64,000 nucleotides of DNA from Silene latifolia. Its lineage: Eukaryota; Streptophyta; Magnoliopsida; Caryophyllales; Caryophyllaceae. Location of the stretch: positions 194,931,325 to 194,995,324 of the forward strand of contig NC_133536.1 of the NCBI RefSeq assembly GCF_048544455.1, given 5' to 3'. The notes under the pieces were generated by a model. It had not been told where the DNA came from and ran no database searches. It saw nothing but the letters and a program-made list of their open reading frames with translations. Shown one piece after another: positions 44,899-56,858 of this stretch (its first letter is position 1; each line of letters opens with the position of its first letter). The translations under genes were made by a program, and so were the position numbers.

Positions 44899-45421
44899 TA
44901 GAGCTGTCAAAAACTCTTCCGAACTCCAAAACCAACTCAAAACTAACTTAAGTAACTTGTTTTCCATCCGAACCCGCTTTGACCCTAAACAACGAGTCAA
45001 GTGTCACGACAACATTTGTAGAATATTGAACTATTGGTTGTAAAATTAGTGTCATAGAAATTTAGTTTATGCTTCATATCATACATAATGTCCTTCAACA
45101 TGATTTATTTATTTATGCTTTAATCACAAAAAAAAAAAAGAAAAGTAAAACATTCTTCTATAATCAAGTGAACATTCGGTTTATAAACAAAACAAAAAAA
45201 ACATTACAGGCATCGTTATATCACAGGTCATGGGCAAATCATATCAGATGTCATGGACAAATCATTAATTGATGGATCATTACGATTAGGGTTCGAGATG
45301 AAGAACATTAAACCAGCCCGAGAATCAAACTAGTTAATCGAGGTCTAAGGCCGAGTTCCGGGTCAGGTGAACATCAAGCCACGAAGCCGGTGAGGCTGAC
45401 CGGTACAATTAGCCACCTCTA
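44899..45421. mobile_element. Possible hAT-type remnant
   Basis: The left end TAGAGCTGTCAAAAACTC and the right end read inward TAGAGGTGGCTAATTG match the hAT termini of this window. The 8-bp flanks differ, so this is an old copy if real. Confidence 0.45.
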
Positions 45422-45523
45422 GGTTTCATGTCATCACAACAAATATTGGGCTAATAATTTCCCACAACCCAAAAATATATAATCCACACATTTAAACTAC
45501 TTGGGCCTTACTAAAACCTATCC

Positions 45524-45580
45524 ACAACTCTATAAAACATATCCACACATCAAAACCCTCAAATTTCTAGGGTTTTGCCA
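45524..45580 (+). promoter_or_regulatory. eL39 copy 1 promoter elements
   Basis: A TATA-like CTCTATAAAA at about 45529 is followed by AAAACCCTC and CTAGGGTTTT (telo-box type), a combination typical of plant translation-machinery genes. The same block is conserved in copy 2 (about 53964-54015). Confidence 0.6.
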
Positions 45581-45639
45581 CAATTCAACATCTCTCCCGA
45601 ATCCTTCGTCAATCGGCGGCGCATTTCCAAGCTCCAACA

Positions 45640-45998
45640 ATGGTGATTTCTCTTTTCTACATCCTCTCAACTTCAATTTTAATACATCATAATCTTTCAT
45701 GAAATTAATTTTAACCTATGCTTTGATTTTATACAGCCGTCACACAAGTCGTTCATGATCAAGAAGAAGCTCGCGAAGAAGATGAGGCAGAATCGTCCTA
45801 TTCCCCACTGGATTCGTATGAGGACCGATAACACCATCAGGTTTACTTCCTAATAATCAATTTAATTAACTTTATTCATTCTTAATAATTCGTATATTAT
45901 GCAGTTTTGTATACATTTATGTGATGATTATTGTTGTGTTTGAATTCAGGTACAATGCGAAGCGTAGACATTGGCGCCGCACCAAGCTAGGGTTCTAA
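45640..45998 (+). CDS. RPL39: 60S ribosomal protein eL39 (copy 1)
   Basis: Three coding exons, 45640-45642 (the ATG alone), 45737-45840 and 45950-45998, give 51 residues, the universal eL39 length. All introns are GT...AG. The protein begins [20 protein letters not shown] and ends [11 protein letters not shown]. It is very basic and lines the ribosomal exit tunnel in the large subunit. Residue 14 is Ala here; copy 2 and, from memory, Arabidopsis have Gly. The leader has CTCTATAAAACATAT (TATA-like) about 110 bp upstream and AAACCCTCAAATTTCTAGGGTTTTG, a pair of telo-box/AAACCCTA-type elements usual for plant ribosomal protein promoters. The start is certain because the ATG is spliced directly to CCG. 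Looks functional. Confidence 0.95.
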
Positions 45999-46450
45999 GC
46001 TGTTTCTGCTGTGGTTTGGATTCGATGGTATTATTATTATCTAGTAGTTTTATGGTTGTAAGTTTGTTTAGTTGGATCAGTATTTGAACTTTCGATTCGG
46101 GTTTTAATGATTTTGGTGGAGTTTATTGTAATTCGAAGCTTTTATGAGCTGAACTCATGATTTTAAGTAATTTTCATAATGCAAACGACTACTTTATTTG
46201 TGTATTGTTGATGTTTGTCGTTTAATTATAAATGTTTGTCATTGAAATAGTATTCTAATCTCTGATCTGTTTCCATTGTTTGACCTCACTCGTTCTTTAG
46301 AGATGGTAGTTGTGATGGGTCGATGATTGCGGTTACAGGTTACCCACGGTTAATGAATGTGACGAGACATGAATGTTTGATTGTGTGTAGTAGCACTTTA
46401 GGGTAGAACTTGCTATTGTTTGATTTAGTTTTACATTATAGAGAGAAGAT

Positions 46451-47031
46451 TTTTTTAATTGTTAATTGAGTTGTGCTAGTCTCAGGTGCCCTAAATTCTC
46501 TTTTATTTTAAGCACTGAACATTTTTTTAACTGTGTTTGAAGCAAAGTATTTCTGAGATAGGTTTTCAGAGTATGGTTATATTGAAAATTACTACTGGTT
46601 TAGTGGATGAATGTTCATTTATTTGAATAGGCGGACCATGTTAATTGTCAAGTCAATTTTTTTGCTTAAAATAATTGATTTCATTCAATTACATATTTAC
46701 ATCCCAAGTTCCCATCTGTGTGTTATTAGTGAGTGCTTGCTTGAATTGGGATAATTGTTACTCAGCTATGTTGAAGTGAACTAGTGAAGAAAAAGGCTTT
46801 GTATTTGGGTTGGTGCAAGGAGCGAGGTAATACAGTTTAATAAATTAATTTTTAATACACTTGTGAAAGGGGTAACTGTTAAGTGAATTTAGGTATCTCT
46901 CTGTTTTCATCTTGAGTTTGGAAGTGTTTGTATGTGGAAAAATGTTCCAGCACTACTTAAAAACATTTCTGAAAATGGACTGGCTGTCGGGTATCATTTC
47001 ATTGTAGTCTTGCTTACTGAATTAACATTTC
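46451..47031. other. Spacer downstream of eL39 copy 1
   Basis: About 580 bp with no gene. ATGTTCCAGCACTACTTAAAAACATTTCT near 46944 resembles the words just upstream of copy 2 (about 53919), a possible trace of the duplication junction. Confidence 0.4.
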
Positions 47032-47418
47032 TATACCCTTAGTTTAAAAAAGCGCGCCTAGGCGCGAGGCGAGGGTAGGTGATGATGCTAGGGCATTACA
47101 ACAACTAGGCGAGTCTGTGTTCAAAAGGCCCTAAAAGGCGAGCGCCTCAAGGTGATGCCCTAGGCTCAACAAGCTTTGTTTCATAAATAGTCACATGTCA
47201 AGCACATGACCCTAACTCCTTTTTAATAAAGTTTTATTTTATTACAAAATAACACTCTTTTAACCCTATTTTTTTAGAAGTACAACCTGATCTGCCGTTT
47301 ACTTCTTTCAACTTTCTATTGCAAGTTACTCTTCTTCTTCTTCACATTTTTTTTAAAATTCTCTTGCTTTGACTGCTGTTATTTTTTTTTTTTTTTGAAA
47401 CCCAACTGGGTACATGCA

Positions 47419-50400
47419 TTAATTCGAATTAATAAGCCGATCAACAAGCTCAGGTAGCTTATCGACCCAAACAATTCTACCAGACCCTACCGGCGCTACA
47501 TGTGCTAACTCATGAGCCACCGCATTGTTCCGCCTACTCGTAAAAGACCAAGAAACAGAAATGAAAGAAATACACAAACGTAAAATATCGTTAATAATAA
47601 AAGTAAACAAACTACGGCCCTTCTTGCGTTGTCTCAAAGCTTCGATCACTTGCGAGCAGTCACTTTCCACCACGATCCGGTCATGACCCTTCTCCACCGC
47701 GAGCTCTAGTCCTTCCAAGATTGCAACAGCTTCCGCCACATGTACCTCCCACACTTCCCTCCGACTATGCGCCATGCCCTAAAGCACCTTCCCTTCACTG
47801 TCACGGCATACAGCTCCAATGCCCACACCCACGCCATCCTTCACTCCCGCGTCGACATTAAGCTTCACCCATCCCGTATCAGGACCTTTCCAGCCGCCCC
47901 CCGACATCCCCTCAACCAGCTGCTGCCCACCACTCCTCGTAGTCCGCACCATCAACTCCCCTTCTATCTCCTCCACGACTCGATGTATTCTTTTCACCAC
48001 CTCAGCCACCTCAACCCGTCCTCCCTCAAAAACAACCCTATTCCTCGCCTCCCATACCGCCCAACAGACTACCATCATAAACCCGTACTCCCTCTTCCCT
48101 AACTCACGCCAACACCCCTCCACCCAATCTCGCACCGTGCTAGCTCCCCGTCCCTCTTCACCCAAAGCTCTACCTCCTCCCACACACCCCTTGTTACCCC
48201 ACAATCCCGAAACAAATGAAGACCCGACTCGACATGACACTGACACAACGGACACAAGACATCATCATGACCGACTCGATTATGTAAGTTTACCTTTGTA
48301 GCTAGAGCGTCGTTGCACAATTGCCAAAAGAATAGCTTGATCCGGGGCCACACTTGGACCTTCCACAAATTATTCCAAAGCCATTTGCTCTTCTCCCAGT
48401 CCGAGGTCTCCATAGTCTCCACATCCTCCCCTACGAGCAGCTTATAAGCCGAACGAACCGTGTACTCGCCATCCCTTTCCAAGCTCCAAAACCACGAATC
48501 CTCATACCCCTGCCGACCCAACCGGATGTTAGAAACTCGCTCCTGCTCAAAAGGCAACAAACACTCCTCCAATTTTTCCATATTCCAAGCCCTCCCATCA
48601 TCCGTCATCGCCTCCGCCACCCTCATCTCCTCCCTTCCTTCAAGCCGCGGTGAAAGGACCTTCCCGATCCCGAGTGCCTCCTATCCACGCATCCCTCCAC
48701 ACCATAGTACCTTGCCCATTACCAATACACCGACGCAAGCCTCGCATCACCACATCCCGAGCTCCTAAAATCCCGCGCCACGTATAGCTCGGGTTATTGC
48801 CACACCCCGCACCAGAAACCACCCTCTCCATAATACTTACCACGCATAACCCGAGCCCACAAGCCCTCTCGGTTCCATCAACAACCGCCAAGCTTGCTTC
48901 CCCAACGAGCCCCGTTCGAAGCATTGAAATCCCTAAACCCATACCCCCATGCATTTCGGTGTACACATGCGTTTCCATGACACCCATGAGATCTTCTTCT
49001 TCTTACCCTCCTCTTGACCCCACCAAAACCTCGACACAATCGCTCTAAGATCATCGCAAAAAGAAGCAGGGATTTTAAACACACTCATCACATAGGTAGG
49101 GAGTGAATTGGCAACCGCCTTTATAAGAACCTCCTTACCCGCCTTAGACAATATTTTCCCACGCCACCCTTGCAAACGTTTATAGAGCTTATTGCGAACA
49201 ATATCCGTGATTGGCTTCTTCGACCTTCCCACAACAGTTGGTAAACCAAGGTAACGTTCTTGTTCCTCCACAACACGGACACCCAATCTCACGGCAATGC
49301 TATTCTTCCTCTCCTCCGAGACCCCACGGCTAAAGGAAACGTCGTCTTATCCAAATTGACCTTCCGCCCGAAGCCACTTCATAGCGCTCCAAAATATTCC
49401 TTACCTCTTTGCCGCCTCATCCTCACTCGCTTTAACGAAGAAAATGCTATCATCGAAAAAATAATAAATGCGAGATAACCGGGCCCGTCTTTGCAACCCG
49501 CAACCCATGAAGTGATCCCGCCACGACCGCTCTACGCATCAAATTAGACAAGGCCTCCGCACATAAGATAAATAAATATGGGGATAGTGGGTCACCTTGT
49601 CTCAACCCGCGTGCTGGCTGGAAAACCTCCTTCACATTACCATTTATAAGGACAGCTGAAGAGACCGTCGTAACACATGTCATTACTCTCCCCACCCATC
49701 CTTCATGGAACCCCATAACCCGAAACAGCTGCTCCAAGAAATCCCATTCGACCCGATCATATGCCTTTGCCATGTCTAACTTAACCGCCATATGCCCCTC
49801 CTTATGTCTCGAATTCTTCATAAAATGAAACATCTCAAAAGCGATCATCACATTATCCGTGATAAGCCGTCCCGGTGTAAAAGCACTTTGATTCTCCGAC
49901 ACAATATCATTTAAAAATAATTTGAGCCGGTTAGCAAGAATTTTCGCAATCAACTTATACACCACATTGCATAAACTAATCGGCCTGAAATCACGAATTT
50001 TGTCGGGCGCCTTCTTCTTTGGGATCAAAACAATATGAGTATGGTTAAGAGCGGACGGCATTGGTGCTCCATTCAAGACGCTCAACACCGTACTCGTAAC
50101 TAACGGTCCCACCACATGCCAATATGTCGATAGAAGAGACAATTCATACCATCCGGTCCGGAGCCTTGAGGGGTGCATCGATTTAGGGCTTCGATCACGT
50201 CCTCTTCGCTATAACTTCGCGACACCGTAGATTCATTTCCTCCGTTACCCGCCCCTCCAAGCCCTCAAAAATCCCATCAAAATCACGCCGAGGTGAAGCC
50301 GTAAAGAGCTCGGTGAAGTAGCTCGTCGCAACTCTTGAGACACTTCATCCCCATTTCGTACCACTCCTCATCATCCACCGCTTTACTAATGAAATTCTTC

Positions 50401-51461
50401 GCCTTTCGTTTGCCCGCTTGTTTGTGGAAGAAACTCGTGTTCTTATCCCCATCTTTAAGCCACAATGCCCGTGATCTTTGCCTCCAAAACTGCTCCTCCT
50501 GCCGACACAAATCAGCAACTTCCTTCACCAATTTCCGCCTCCTACGCACCTCCTCAATAGACCGACCACCCTCATTAAGTCTCGCAATTTGGCTCCTCTT
50601 CGACGCTATAGACTTCACAATTTTGCCGATGCTTACACGTTTCCAGGCCTGTAACTCCGCAGCACTCTCGTTCAACGCCTCCACAAGATCCATTCCCCCA
50701 CGCTCAAAACCCCTCACCACCGCATCCTCGCACCCCTCAGCCCCGACCCAAATTTGCTCGAACCTAAACCTCTTCGACTGCTGCCCAACACTCTCCCGCC
50801 TGTCTAAGATCAACTTCAAAGGCGAATGATCCGACCACTCCCGCTCTAAATGTCTAAGCCGCGCATAAGGAAACTTCTCCATCCAATCATTATTGCCCAT
50901 GGCACGATCAATCCTACTTTGTCTGTTATCATCCCCCGCTTGCCCATTATCCCATGTGAAAGCATATCCCTCATAACGAACATCGACCAAACCACACTCA
51001 TCCGCAGCTTCCCTAAAATTGTTCATTTGCCACTGAGCTCGTTGCCCCCCTCTCATCTCATTAGCGTATAGAATTTCGTTGTAATCCCCAATACACATCC
51101 ATGGTAACGTGCTCTGTCTCCCCAACACCCTTAAAAGCTCCCAAGAAAGATGACGATCCGCAACCATAGGCCATCCATAGAAACCAGTGACCCGCCAATC
51201 CCCATTCTCCTCCCTAATAATGAAATCCATATGGTGAACCGAGGAAGAAACAAATTCACATTTAATCTCCTTATTCCACCAAAATGCGAGCCCTCCGGAC
51301 CTGCCCACACTATCAACCTCCATCCCAAAGTAACTATCAAACTTCGCGCGAACAGTCCGCATCTCACGACCACTGAGTTTCGTCTCGCAAAGAAACACCA
51401 TGGCCGGGGCCTCCCGTCTCAACAAATGACGGAGCGCACCAACTGCATCGGGGTGGCCCAA
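47419..51461 (-). pseudogene. LINE ORF2: endonuclease, reverse transcriptase, RNase H
   Basis: Start at 51461 (MGHPDAVGALRHLL), overlapping the ORF1 end by about 100 bp. The apurinic-type endonuclease (50.6-51.4 kb) has VFLCETKLSG, CIGDYNEIL and SDHSPL. The reverse transcriptase (about 49.0-50.15 kb) has FRPISLCNVVYKLIAKILANRLK in part, VKLDMAKAYDRVEW, LRQGDPLSPYLF and a catalytic FDDSIFF near 49455. A zf-RVT domain (48.1-48.6 kb) has SAYKLL and WKVQVWPRIKLFFWQL. The plant-type RNase H (47.42-47.95 kb) has VAEAVAILEGLELA and VVESDCSQVIEAL. The frame shifts at least five times between 50.28 and 47.78 kb, so no full-length protein is made. Confidence 0.88.
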
Positions 51462-52866
51462 TCCCCGGCGAGCTTAAGACGAGGATACTCATTGGGCCGG
51501 CGGGGTTGAGCTCCCTCAACCTCCGCCTCGGGTATAATGACGCCCCGTCGTTTGAAATTTTCGACTTCTTCCCTCCCTCCACCTCAGCCTCCTCGTTCTC
51601 TCTACCCCTCTTCCCTCCTACCGTGACCAACTTCTCCCTTGTCCTCCCACCACTTTCCTCCCCTACCTTTCTAACCCACGTTCTCATAACTCCCTGTCCT
51701 CCACTCTTCACACCCTGCACACCCGTACCTTCCCCGACTAGCAGTCCCCCCATGTCCCTCTGATCAGCTTGAGCAAGCTGCTCAACATCCCTAGTGCTCC
51801 CCACCTCCATTAGCTCCACATCTCCTAACCCATTCTCCCCAACATTGTCCATCCCAGCCTCCTCTTCCCTCCCTTGCACTTGTCCCCCAGCAGCCTTTTC
51901 ATTTCCCCCCTTTCCCGTCACAGGGGCTCCCTCACCCACCTCCGAGTTCCCCTTCCCTTCAGCTTTCTTCCTACTCATCTTCAAGCTCACCGCAATATGT
52001 TGAAGTTTGTCTATAATCTTCGCCACATCAGCTTCTTCATCCCTCCTACGCACCTCGTCGAACACCGGATTTAAAGCCCTAGCAGCTCTCCCATTTCCCT
52101 CCTTCACTGTCTTCGTAATTTTCCATGGGGATGCCCTTACCCATTCACCAAATTGTAGATCCTCTTCATCATAAGGCCCCTCCTCACAGTCTTTTTCTCC
52201 ATGCCCTAGTCTCCCACATCCATAGCAAAAGGTCGGCAACCTCTCATATTTTACGTCAAAGAACGCCTCATTCCCATTTGGCATCACAATAGAAATCATT
52301 TTCTTCAATGGCACACGAACATCATGTAAGATCCTAATTCTAATCGCCCTATCCATCTCTGGATTTGGCCCAACCTCCATATTTATGTATGTCCCCAACA
52401 TCGCTCCTATCCTTCTTACATTACCCTCATTCTTCCTTCCCGAAATTGGTAAGTCGTAAACCCTTGCCCATAATGGTATATGAAAAAGGGGAATGTCAGT
52501 TAACTTACCCGTCGTCGTTGGTTCATTGAAACACCATACGAATTTATCAAAGTGCCATGGTTGGTTCTCAAGCACTCTCTCCTTGTCCCGCATAGTCCCA
52601 AACCGAAAGACGAACAATTTCTCCTTGGCATCAATGACATTTCCAATAATAGGCTTCAATGGATTCCACAATTTGATCATTGTCTCAATAGCCGCCTTCA
52701 CATTGATCGACTTTTGGGCCCAAATACGACCAACTAGCATAAGTTGTCCCTTTTCCTCTTCCTCCTCCGTTCCTTCATCCCATATGAAAGTGCTTCCAGT
52801 CCTTCGATCCTCAGCCGTCATAATTCCCTTCCCTTTGTCCTTCGATGTCGCCATCGAACCAAGCAA
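51364..52866 (-). CDS. LINE ORF1: DUF4283-like RNA-binding protein
   Basis: 500 codons, open throughout. The probable start is the first Met or Met5 (MATSKDKGKG). A DUF4283-like fold spans about residues 45-200 (LFVFRFGTMRDKERVLENQP). A CCHC zinc knuckle CYGCGRLGHGEKDC is at 214-227. A Glu/Gly/Lys-rich linker follows. It would coat the LINE RNA and assist target-primed reverse transcription. The 3' end overlaps the start of ORF2 in another frame. Intact, unlike ORF2. Confidence 0.85.
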   Translation of the reverse strand: MLGSMATSKDKGKGIMTAEDRRTGSTFIWDEGTEEEEEKGQLMLVGRIWAQKSINVKAAIETMIKLWNPLKPIIGNVIDAKEKLFVFRFGTMRDKERVLENQPWHFDKFVWCFNEPTTTGKLTDIPLFHIPLWARVYDLPISGRKNEGNVRRIGAMLGTYINMEVGPNPEMDRAIRIRILHDVRVPLKKMISIVMPNGNEAFFDVKYERLPTFCYGCGRLGHGEKDCEEGPYDEEDLQFGEWVRASPWKITKTVKEGNGRAARALNPVFDEVRRRDEEADVAKIIDKLQHIAVSLKMSRKKAEGKGNSEVGEGAPVTGKGGNEKAAGGQVQGREEEAGMDNVGENGLGDVELMEVGSTRDVEQLAQADQRDMGGLLVGEGTGVQGVKSGGQGVMRTWVRKVGEESGGRTREKLVTVGGKRGRENEEAEVEGGKKSKISNDGASLYPRRRLRELNPAGPMSILVLSSPGIGPPRCSWCAPSFVETGGPGHGVSLRDETQWS

Positions 52867-53568
52867 ACCCTAAAGACCAGTGCAAACGACACAACTAGAC
52901 TAAACACGACACAACAACCGACACGACAATCAAGGCACGACGCTGCAACGCTCACGTAAACCGCGAGAGAAGCCTCAAAACACGAGGAGAAAACCAAGAC
53001 CTAACCCTAGACCTAGACCGAACCCTAGGAGAGAAACCCTAGAAAAACTTTTGTGCTTTGCATGTCGACAAGTAAGTTATGAAACACGCTTTGACTGCTG
53101 TTATTAAGCAACTGTTTCCTTTCATGTTTTCTTTCTTATAATTTCACTTCCTCCTCTTCTTCTCTCCTTGCTTATATACTTGTTAATTCCTCTACCGACT
53201 TCCTTTCCTGCTGCCGCTGCTTGTAATCTTAATTGCTCTCTTATCTTTTCAGTTTTTAACTTCTAGAGTAGTTTGCCTTTATGTGCTGTTTTGGATATAA
53301 CGGTTAATTAGGTACAAGTGTTTAACGCTTAATTTAACGAATGATATGTGATATCGAACGTAATTTTCTTCCCTTTAATACATTTATGATGTGAATCTAT
53401 GTTTTTAGTTGTGCTTAGTGTGTAGAATTAATTTAGAGGCTCATACAAAAAAAGATGCGCCTCGCGTTCAAAAGGCGTGCGCATTCGCTTTGCGCCTTGC
53501 GCCTCATCGCTTTGACCCCTCATCGCCTCGTTGCGCCTTGCGCCTCCTTAAACTAATACCGTAAAGTA

Positions 53569-53710
53569 CAAATTCTCATTTGTGATGTGCTAAGCTTGTG
53601 ACGTGAGACAAACTTGCAAGTGGGAGAGCAAGTAGGGAGGGCAAGTGGGAGGGGATTGTCAGAGGTCACAAGCGTGTGACCGTCACAAGCAAGACGGAAC
53701 TATTCTTGTT
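53569..53710. mobile_element. Possible member of the Mutator-like MITE family
   Basis: The left CAAATTCTCATTTGTGATG and the right GTCACAAGCAAGACGGA match the termini of the 823/11614 family, with CAAGTGGGAG repeats in the middle. No target duplication could be aligned, so it is worn or truncated. Confidence 0.5.
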
Positions 53711-53945
53711 CTGCTGCTGTTCCTGCACTTGGAATAGATCACTTGATGTATTGTTGATAACATTTGTAGTCTGTGTCTATACTCTATTCCGTATTGCACA
53801 TTCTACTTGTTTTGCCTTTTGAATCCTAGTTCTCTTTTTGTTTTTACGCAACTTTTAACTTTTTTCCCGTCTCTGCTGTAATGCAATGCTGAGTTCACAG
53901 TGTTGTATAATGGGTAGATGTTCCAATAAGTATTGAAACATTTCT

Positions 53946-54657
53946 AATAAACCTATCTACAACTCTATAAAACATCTGCACACATCAAAACCCTCAAATT
54001 TCTAGGGTTTTGCCACAATTGAACATCTCTCCCGAATCCTTCGTCAATCGGCGGCGCATTTCGAAGCTCCAACAATGGTGATTTCTCTTTTCTACATCCT
54101 CTCAACTTCAATTTTAATACATCATAATCTTCAATGAAATTAATTTTAACCTTTGCTTTGATTTTATACAGCCGTCACATAAGTCGTTCATGATCAAGAA
54201 GAAGCTCGGGAAGAAGATGAGGCAGAATCGTCCTATTCCCCACTGGATTCGTATGAGGACCGATAACACCATCAGGTTTACTTCCTAATCAATTTAATTA
54301 ACTTTATTCGTTCTTAATAATTCGTATATTATGCAGTTTTGTATACATTTATGTGATGATTATTGTTGTTGATTTTGAATTCAGGTACAATGCGAAGCGT
54401 AGACATTGGCGCCGCACCAAGCTAGGGTTCTAAGCTGTTTCTGCTGTGGTTGGATTCGTTGGTATTATTATTATCTATTAGTTTTATGGTTTTAAGTTTG
54501 TTTAGTTGGATCAGTATTTGAACTTTCGATTCAGGTTTAAATGAATTTGGTGGAGTTTATTGTAATTCGAAGCTTTTATGAGCTGATTACATGTTTTAAG
54601 TAATTTTAAGAATGCAGACGACTATTTTATTAAGTATTGTTGATGTTTGTCTTTTGA
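53946..54657. repeat. eL39 segment, copy B of the duplication (5' part)
   Basis: Matches copy A from the shared AAACCTATC...CAACTCTATAAAACAT leader through the gene and about 220 bp of 3' flank, with scattered differences in UTR and introns. The match breaks at about 54657 and resumes at about 62727. Confidence 0.85.
54075..54433 (+). CDS. RPL39: 60S ribosomal protein eL39 (copy 2)
   Basis: Coding exons 54075-54077 (ATG only), 54172-54275 and 54385-54433 encode 51 residues: start [20 protein letters not shown], end [11 protein letters not shown]. Splice sites match copy 1. The only protein difference is Gly14 (copy 1 Ala14), and Gly is the residue I recall for plant eL39, so this copy keeps the ancestral form. 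The leader keeps the TATA-like and AAACCCT/AGGGTTT boxes. Introns differ from copy 1 by small indels and substitutions, so the duplication is not brand new, while the coding sequence has been held. Role as for copy 1: a structural protein of the exit tunnel. Probably functional. Confidence 0.95.
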
Positions 54658-55880
54658 TTAGACTAGTTTTTGGGTCCGGCGATGCTCGGGCTTCAGTATT
54701 ATAAGTTTTTCGGAAAAGAGATTTTTTTAAGGATGCGCACCATCTTTGCTTTTTCTAAATTTTAGACAAATGTGTGACACCCTGTGATACCCATGATGTT
54801 CTTTGCGACAAAAATCTTGTACTGGATGACAGTAATATCTATACGCCTTTCTTATTTCTGAGAACTTTCGGAAGCAGAACGAGGGGAAGGGAAGACTGCT
54901 CTATAACATCCACCTTGGCAGCTCATTCTTTTTGTCTCTAGACTAATGTTTGCTATATATTTGTGCACCTCCGACTCAGTTTCAGCAATTGAAATTAGAA
55001 CTTGATCTGAAATGAAGAAGTGAACTAAATTAAATAAAATTCTTGATATCAAACTATATATGTGAATTGTGATACACACTTGAGAGAGTATTGAGTGCAC
55101 ATATTTTAAGCAAATCACCATGGTACAATAAGCTTGAACTACTTCGCTACTTGTTATTGGAGGTTGAGCGATTTCAGCAACCGATGTTTACATTATCGTC
55201 AGTCATGAGTTGGTTGCACGGAGTCTCGGGTGAGGCATAATTACAGTATTGGAGCCTATGATTTCATATCAGGTTACTAAGGCAATTTCTCTGCTCAGAT
55301 CACAGATTTATGTTTCACAGAAATCTTGTCTTCGAAAAGACCCCAACTATTGTTACAGCGAGTCATAATTAGGCAAACAAACATGGATTTTTTCACCATC
55401 AGGAACATAAATCCTAGTGATAAAAGGAGCAGACGGAATGCCTAAAAGCGACCAACATTTTGAGTGTGCTGTAGTCAAAAACCATCCAAACCCTTCTATA
55501 CTTAATATAAATGATGTCTTCCTCTAACCCTGCATTTTGCTTCATTTTACTGAAGATGGATGTGACAAATGCTGCAAATTTTACGTCTACAATAGTAGAA
55601 AATCAGCAATTGGTTTTTGTAAAACGGCAAATTACTTGCTACTGAAGCTGTTTAGCTCAGATTTCGAGAAATCCCCAAAGTTAAGCTACTGAAGGCATTC
55701 CTCAAGGTCCCTATATATATTTAAAGAGAGCCTTAATATCAATGTAAAGAAAGATGGATGTGAAAACAAAAGACAACTTGGATGTGTAGTGAACACACAA
55801 ACATTAGCATTTTACAACTATAGAATCTTTTCCCTAGTAAACACAGGAAAACAACGCAATCAAAACCAACTTAATTGTTA

Positions 55881-55971
55881 CTCCCTCCGTTGCATTCATT
55901 TGTATAACTTTGACTAAAATGCCCGTCACAAAGAATAGAAAAAGATATACAAATGCTTGAGTCAAAGGAGG
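55881..55971. mobile_element. Stowaway-like MITE
   Basis: Ends CTCCCTCCGTTGCATTCATT and GCTTGAGTCAAAGGAGG, flanked by TA. The inner words TTTGTATAAC and TATACAAATGC are inverted. It sits in a presumed intron of the minus-strand exons. Confidence 0.65.
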
Positions 55972-56384
55972 TATAACCAACAAAGTGTAGCAATAGAGTG
56001 AATATACCTTCGGAGAGAAAAGAGTGAGCCTAGCAGGACCAGCTTCCCTATCGACTTGATTTGCTAATTGTTCAATCTCTCATTTGGATCGTAGACTACC
56101 TAATAACATATCAGTAACTTCAGCCAATCTTCAGCAACAATTAAATAGAAACATATAATCTCCGTCTCATTATGTATGAACGCCTATAGACTAATAGATT
56201 ACTAAAAGACCAAATATCAAGGAACAATTAAATAGAAACATATAATCTCACCGACTGTAATTCACCAAGTTTTAATCGATTTGTAATTGGTTCCATGATT
56301 CTTGTAGCAGACAGCAACAAAGGTCAATGCATTCCAGCACAAACATATCGGAAAACACAATGATAAACAAAATATCATCAACAG

Positions 56385-56616
56385 TGGCGGATTCAGGAAA
56401 AAAATTTTACGGGGTCCTTTTTTCGACTATTTTTGTAGAATTTTTTTGTGCAATTTTTTATAGAATTTCTTTTTAAAGTTTCATTTCACAAAAGCGAAAT
56501 TTTCTATTTTAAAATAGATTTTTTCGAAATTATGGTGTAATGAATACACTGAGTAGTGAGTACCCACGAGCATACCATCGTTAAGACGATTTATCTTACA
56601 CGTTAGTGTATTTACG
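56385..56616. other. Isolated transposon-end-like sequence
   Basis: CAGTGGCGGATTCAGGAAAA at about 56384 resembles a DNA-transposon terminus common in plants (CAGTGGCGGA-CCAGG). No partner end was identified. Confidence 0.3.
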
Positions 56617-56618
56617 TA

Positions 56619-56858
56619 CTCCCTCCATCCATTTTTATTCTTCTCATTTTACTTTTTAGGGTCAATGTTATCAAACTTTGACCTTGAAAAATTGAAAAAT
56701 AAAAAAATATTAAGACATACATAAAACTTAAATATTTAGATTTGTCCTCAAACACTCTTTCCGAAAATATTTTTTCAACAATAAAAAATTATAAATACAT
56801 GACGAAAAATACGGTCAAAATAGCGTCTTGAACACCGAATAAAGTCAAGTTGGGAGAA
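56619..56858. mobile_element. Degenerate Stowaway-like MITE
   Basis: The left end CTCCCTCCATCCATTTTTATT is well kept. The right end AAGTTGGGAGAATA is worn. Inner words TCAAACTTTGACC suggest a longer subfamily than the others here. Confidence 0.5.

Larger units (their letters stand above)
45511..46450. repeat. eL39 segment, copy A of the duplication
   Basis: Promoter-proximal sequence, gene and 3' flank are repeated from about 53946. The 3' flank beyond about 46223 finds its counterpart at about 62727-63410. Confidence 0.8.
47384..53087 (-). mobile_element. L1-type LINE, near full length (5.7 kb)
   Basis: An 18-bp target duplication GCTTTGACTGCTGTTATT lies at 47366-47383 and 53088-53105. The A tail is the T-run at about 47383-47396 on the plus strand, so the element reads leftward. 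It contains ORF1 (DUF4283-like plus zinc knuckle) and ORF2 (endonuclease, reverse transcriptase, zf-RVT, RNase H). The 5' leader (about 52.87-53.09 kb) is C/A-rich. ORF2 is frameshifted in several places, so this copy is dead. The perfect target duplication indicates fairly recent arrival. Confidence 0.93.
47040..53555. mobile_element. hAT-like element (GCGCCTAGGCGC-rich) split by a LINE
   Basis: The left end TAGTTTAAAAAAGCGCGCC and the right end read inward TAGTTTAAGGAGGCGCAAGG are inverted repeats. Both sub-terminal zones are full of GCGCC/GGCGC words. The flanks TATACCCT and ATACCGTA are similar but not identical. Non-coding apart from the LINE at 47384-53087, which is a later insertion. 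Confidence 0.65.

Noticed and set aside
47740-53000. Many long plus-strand frames (for example 47740-48301, 50335-50829, 51506-52074)
   Set aside because: All are antisense shadows of the GC-richer LINE ORF1 and ORF2.
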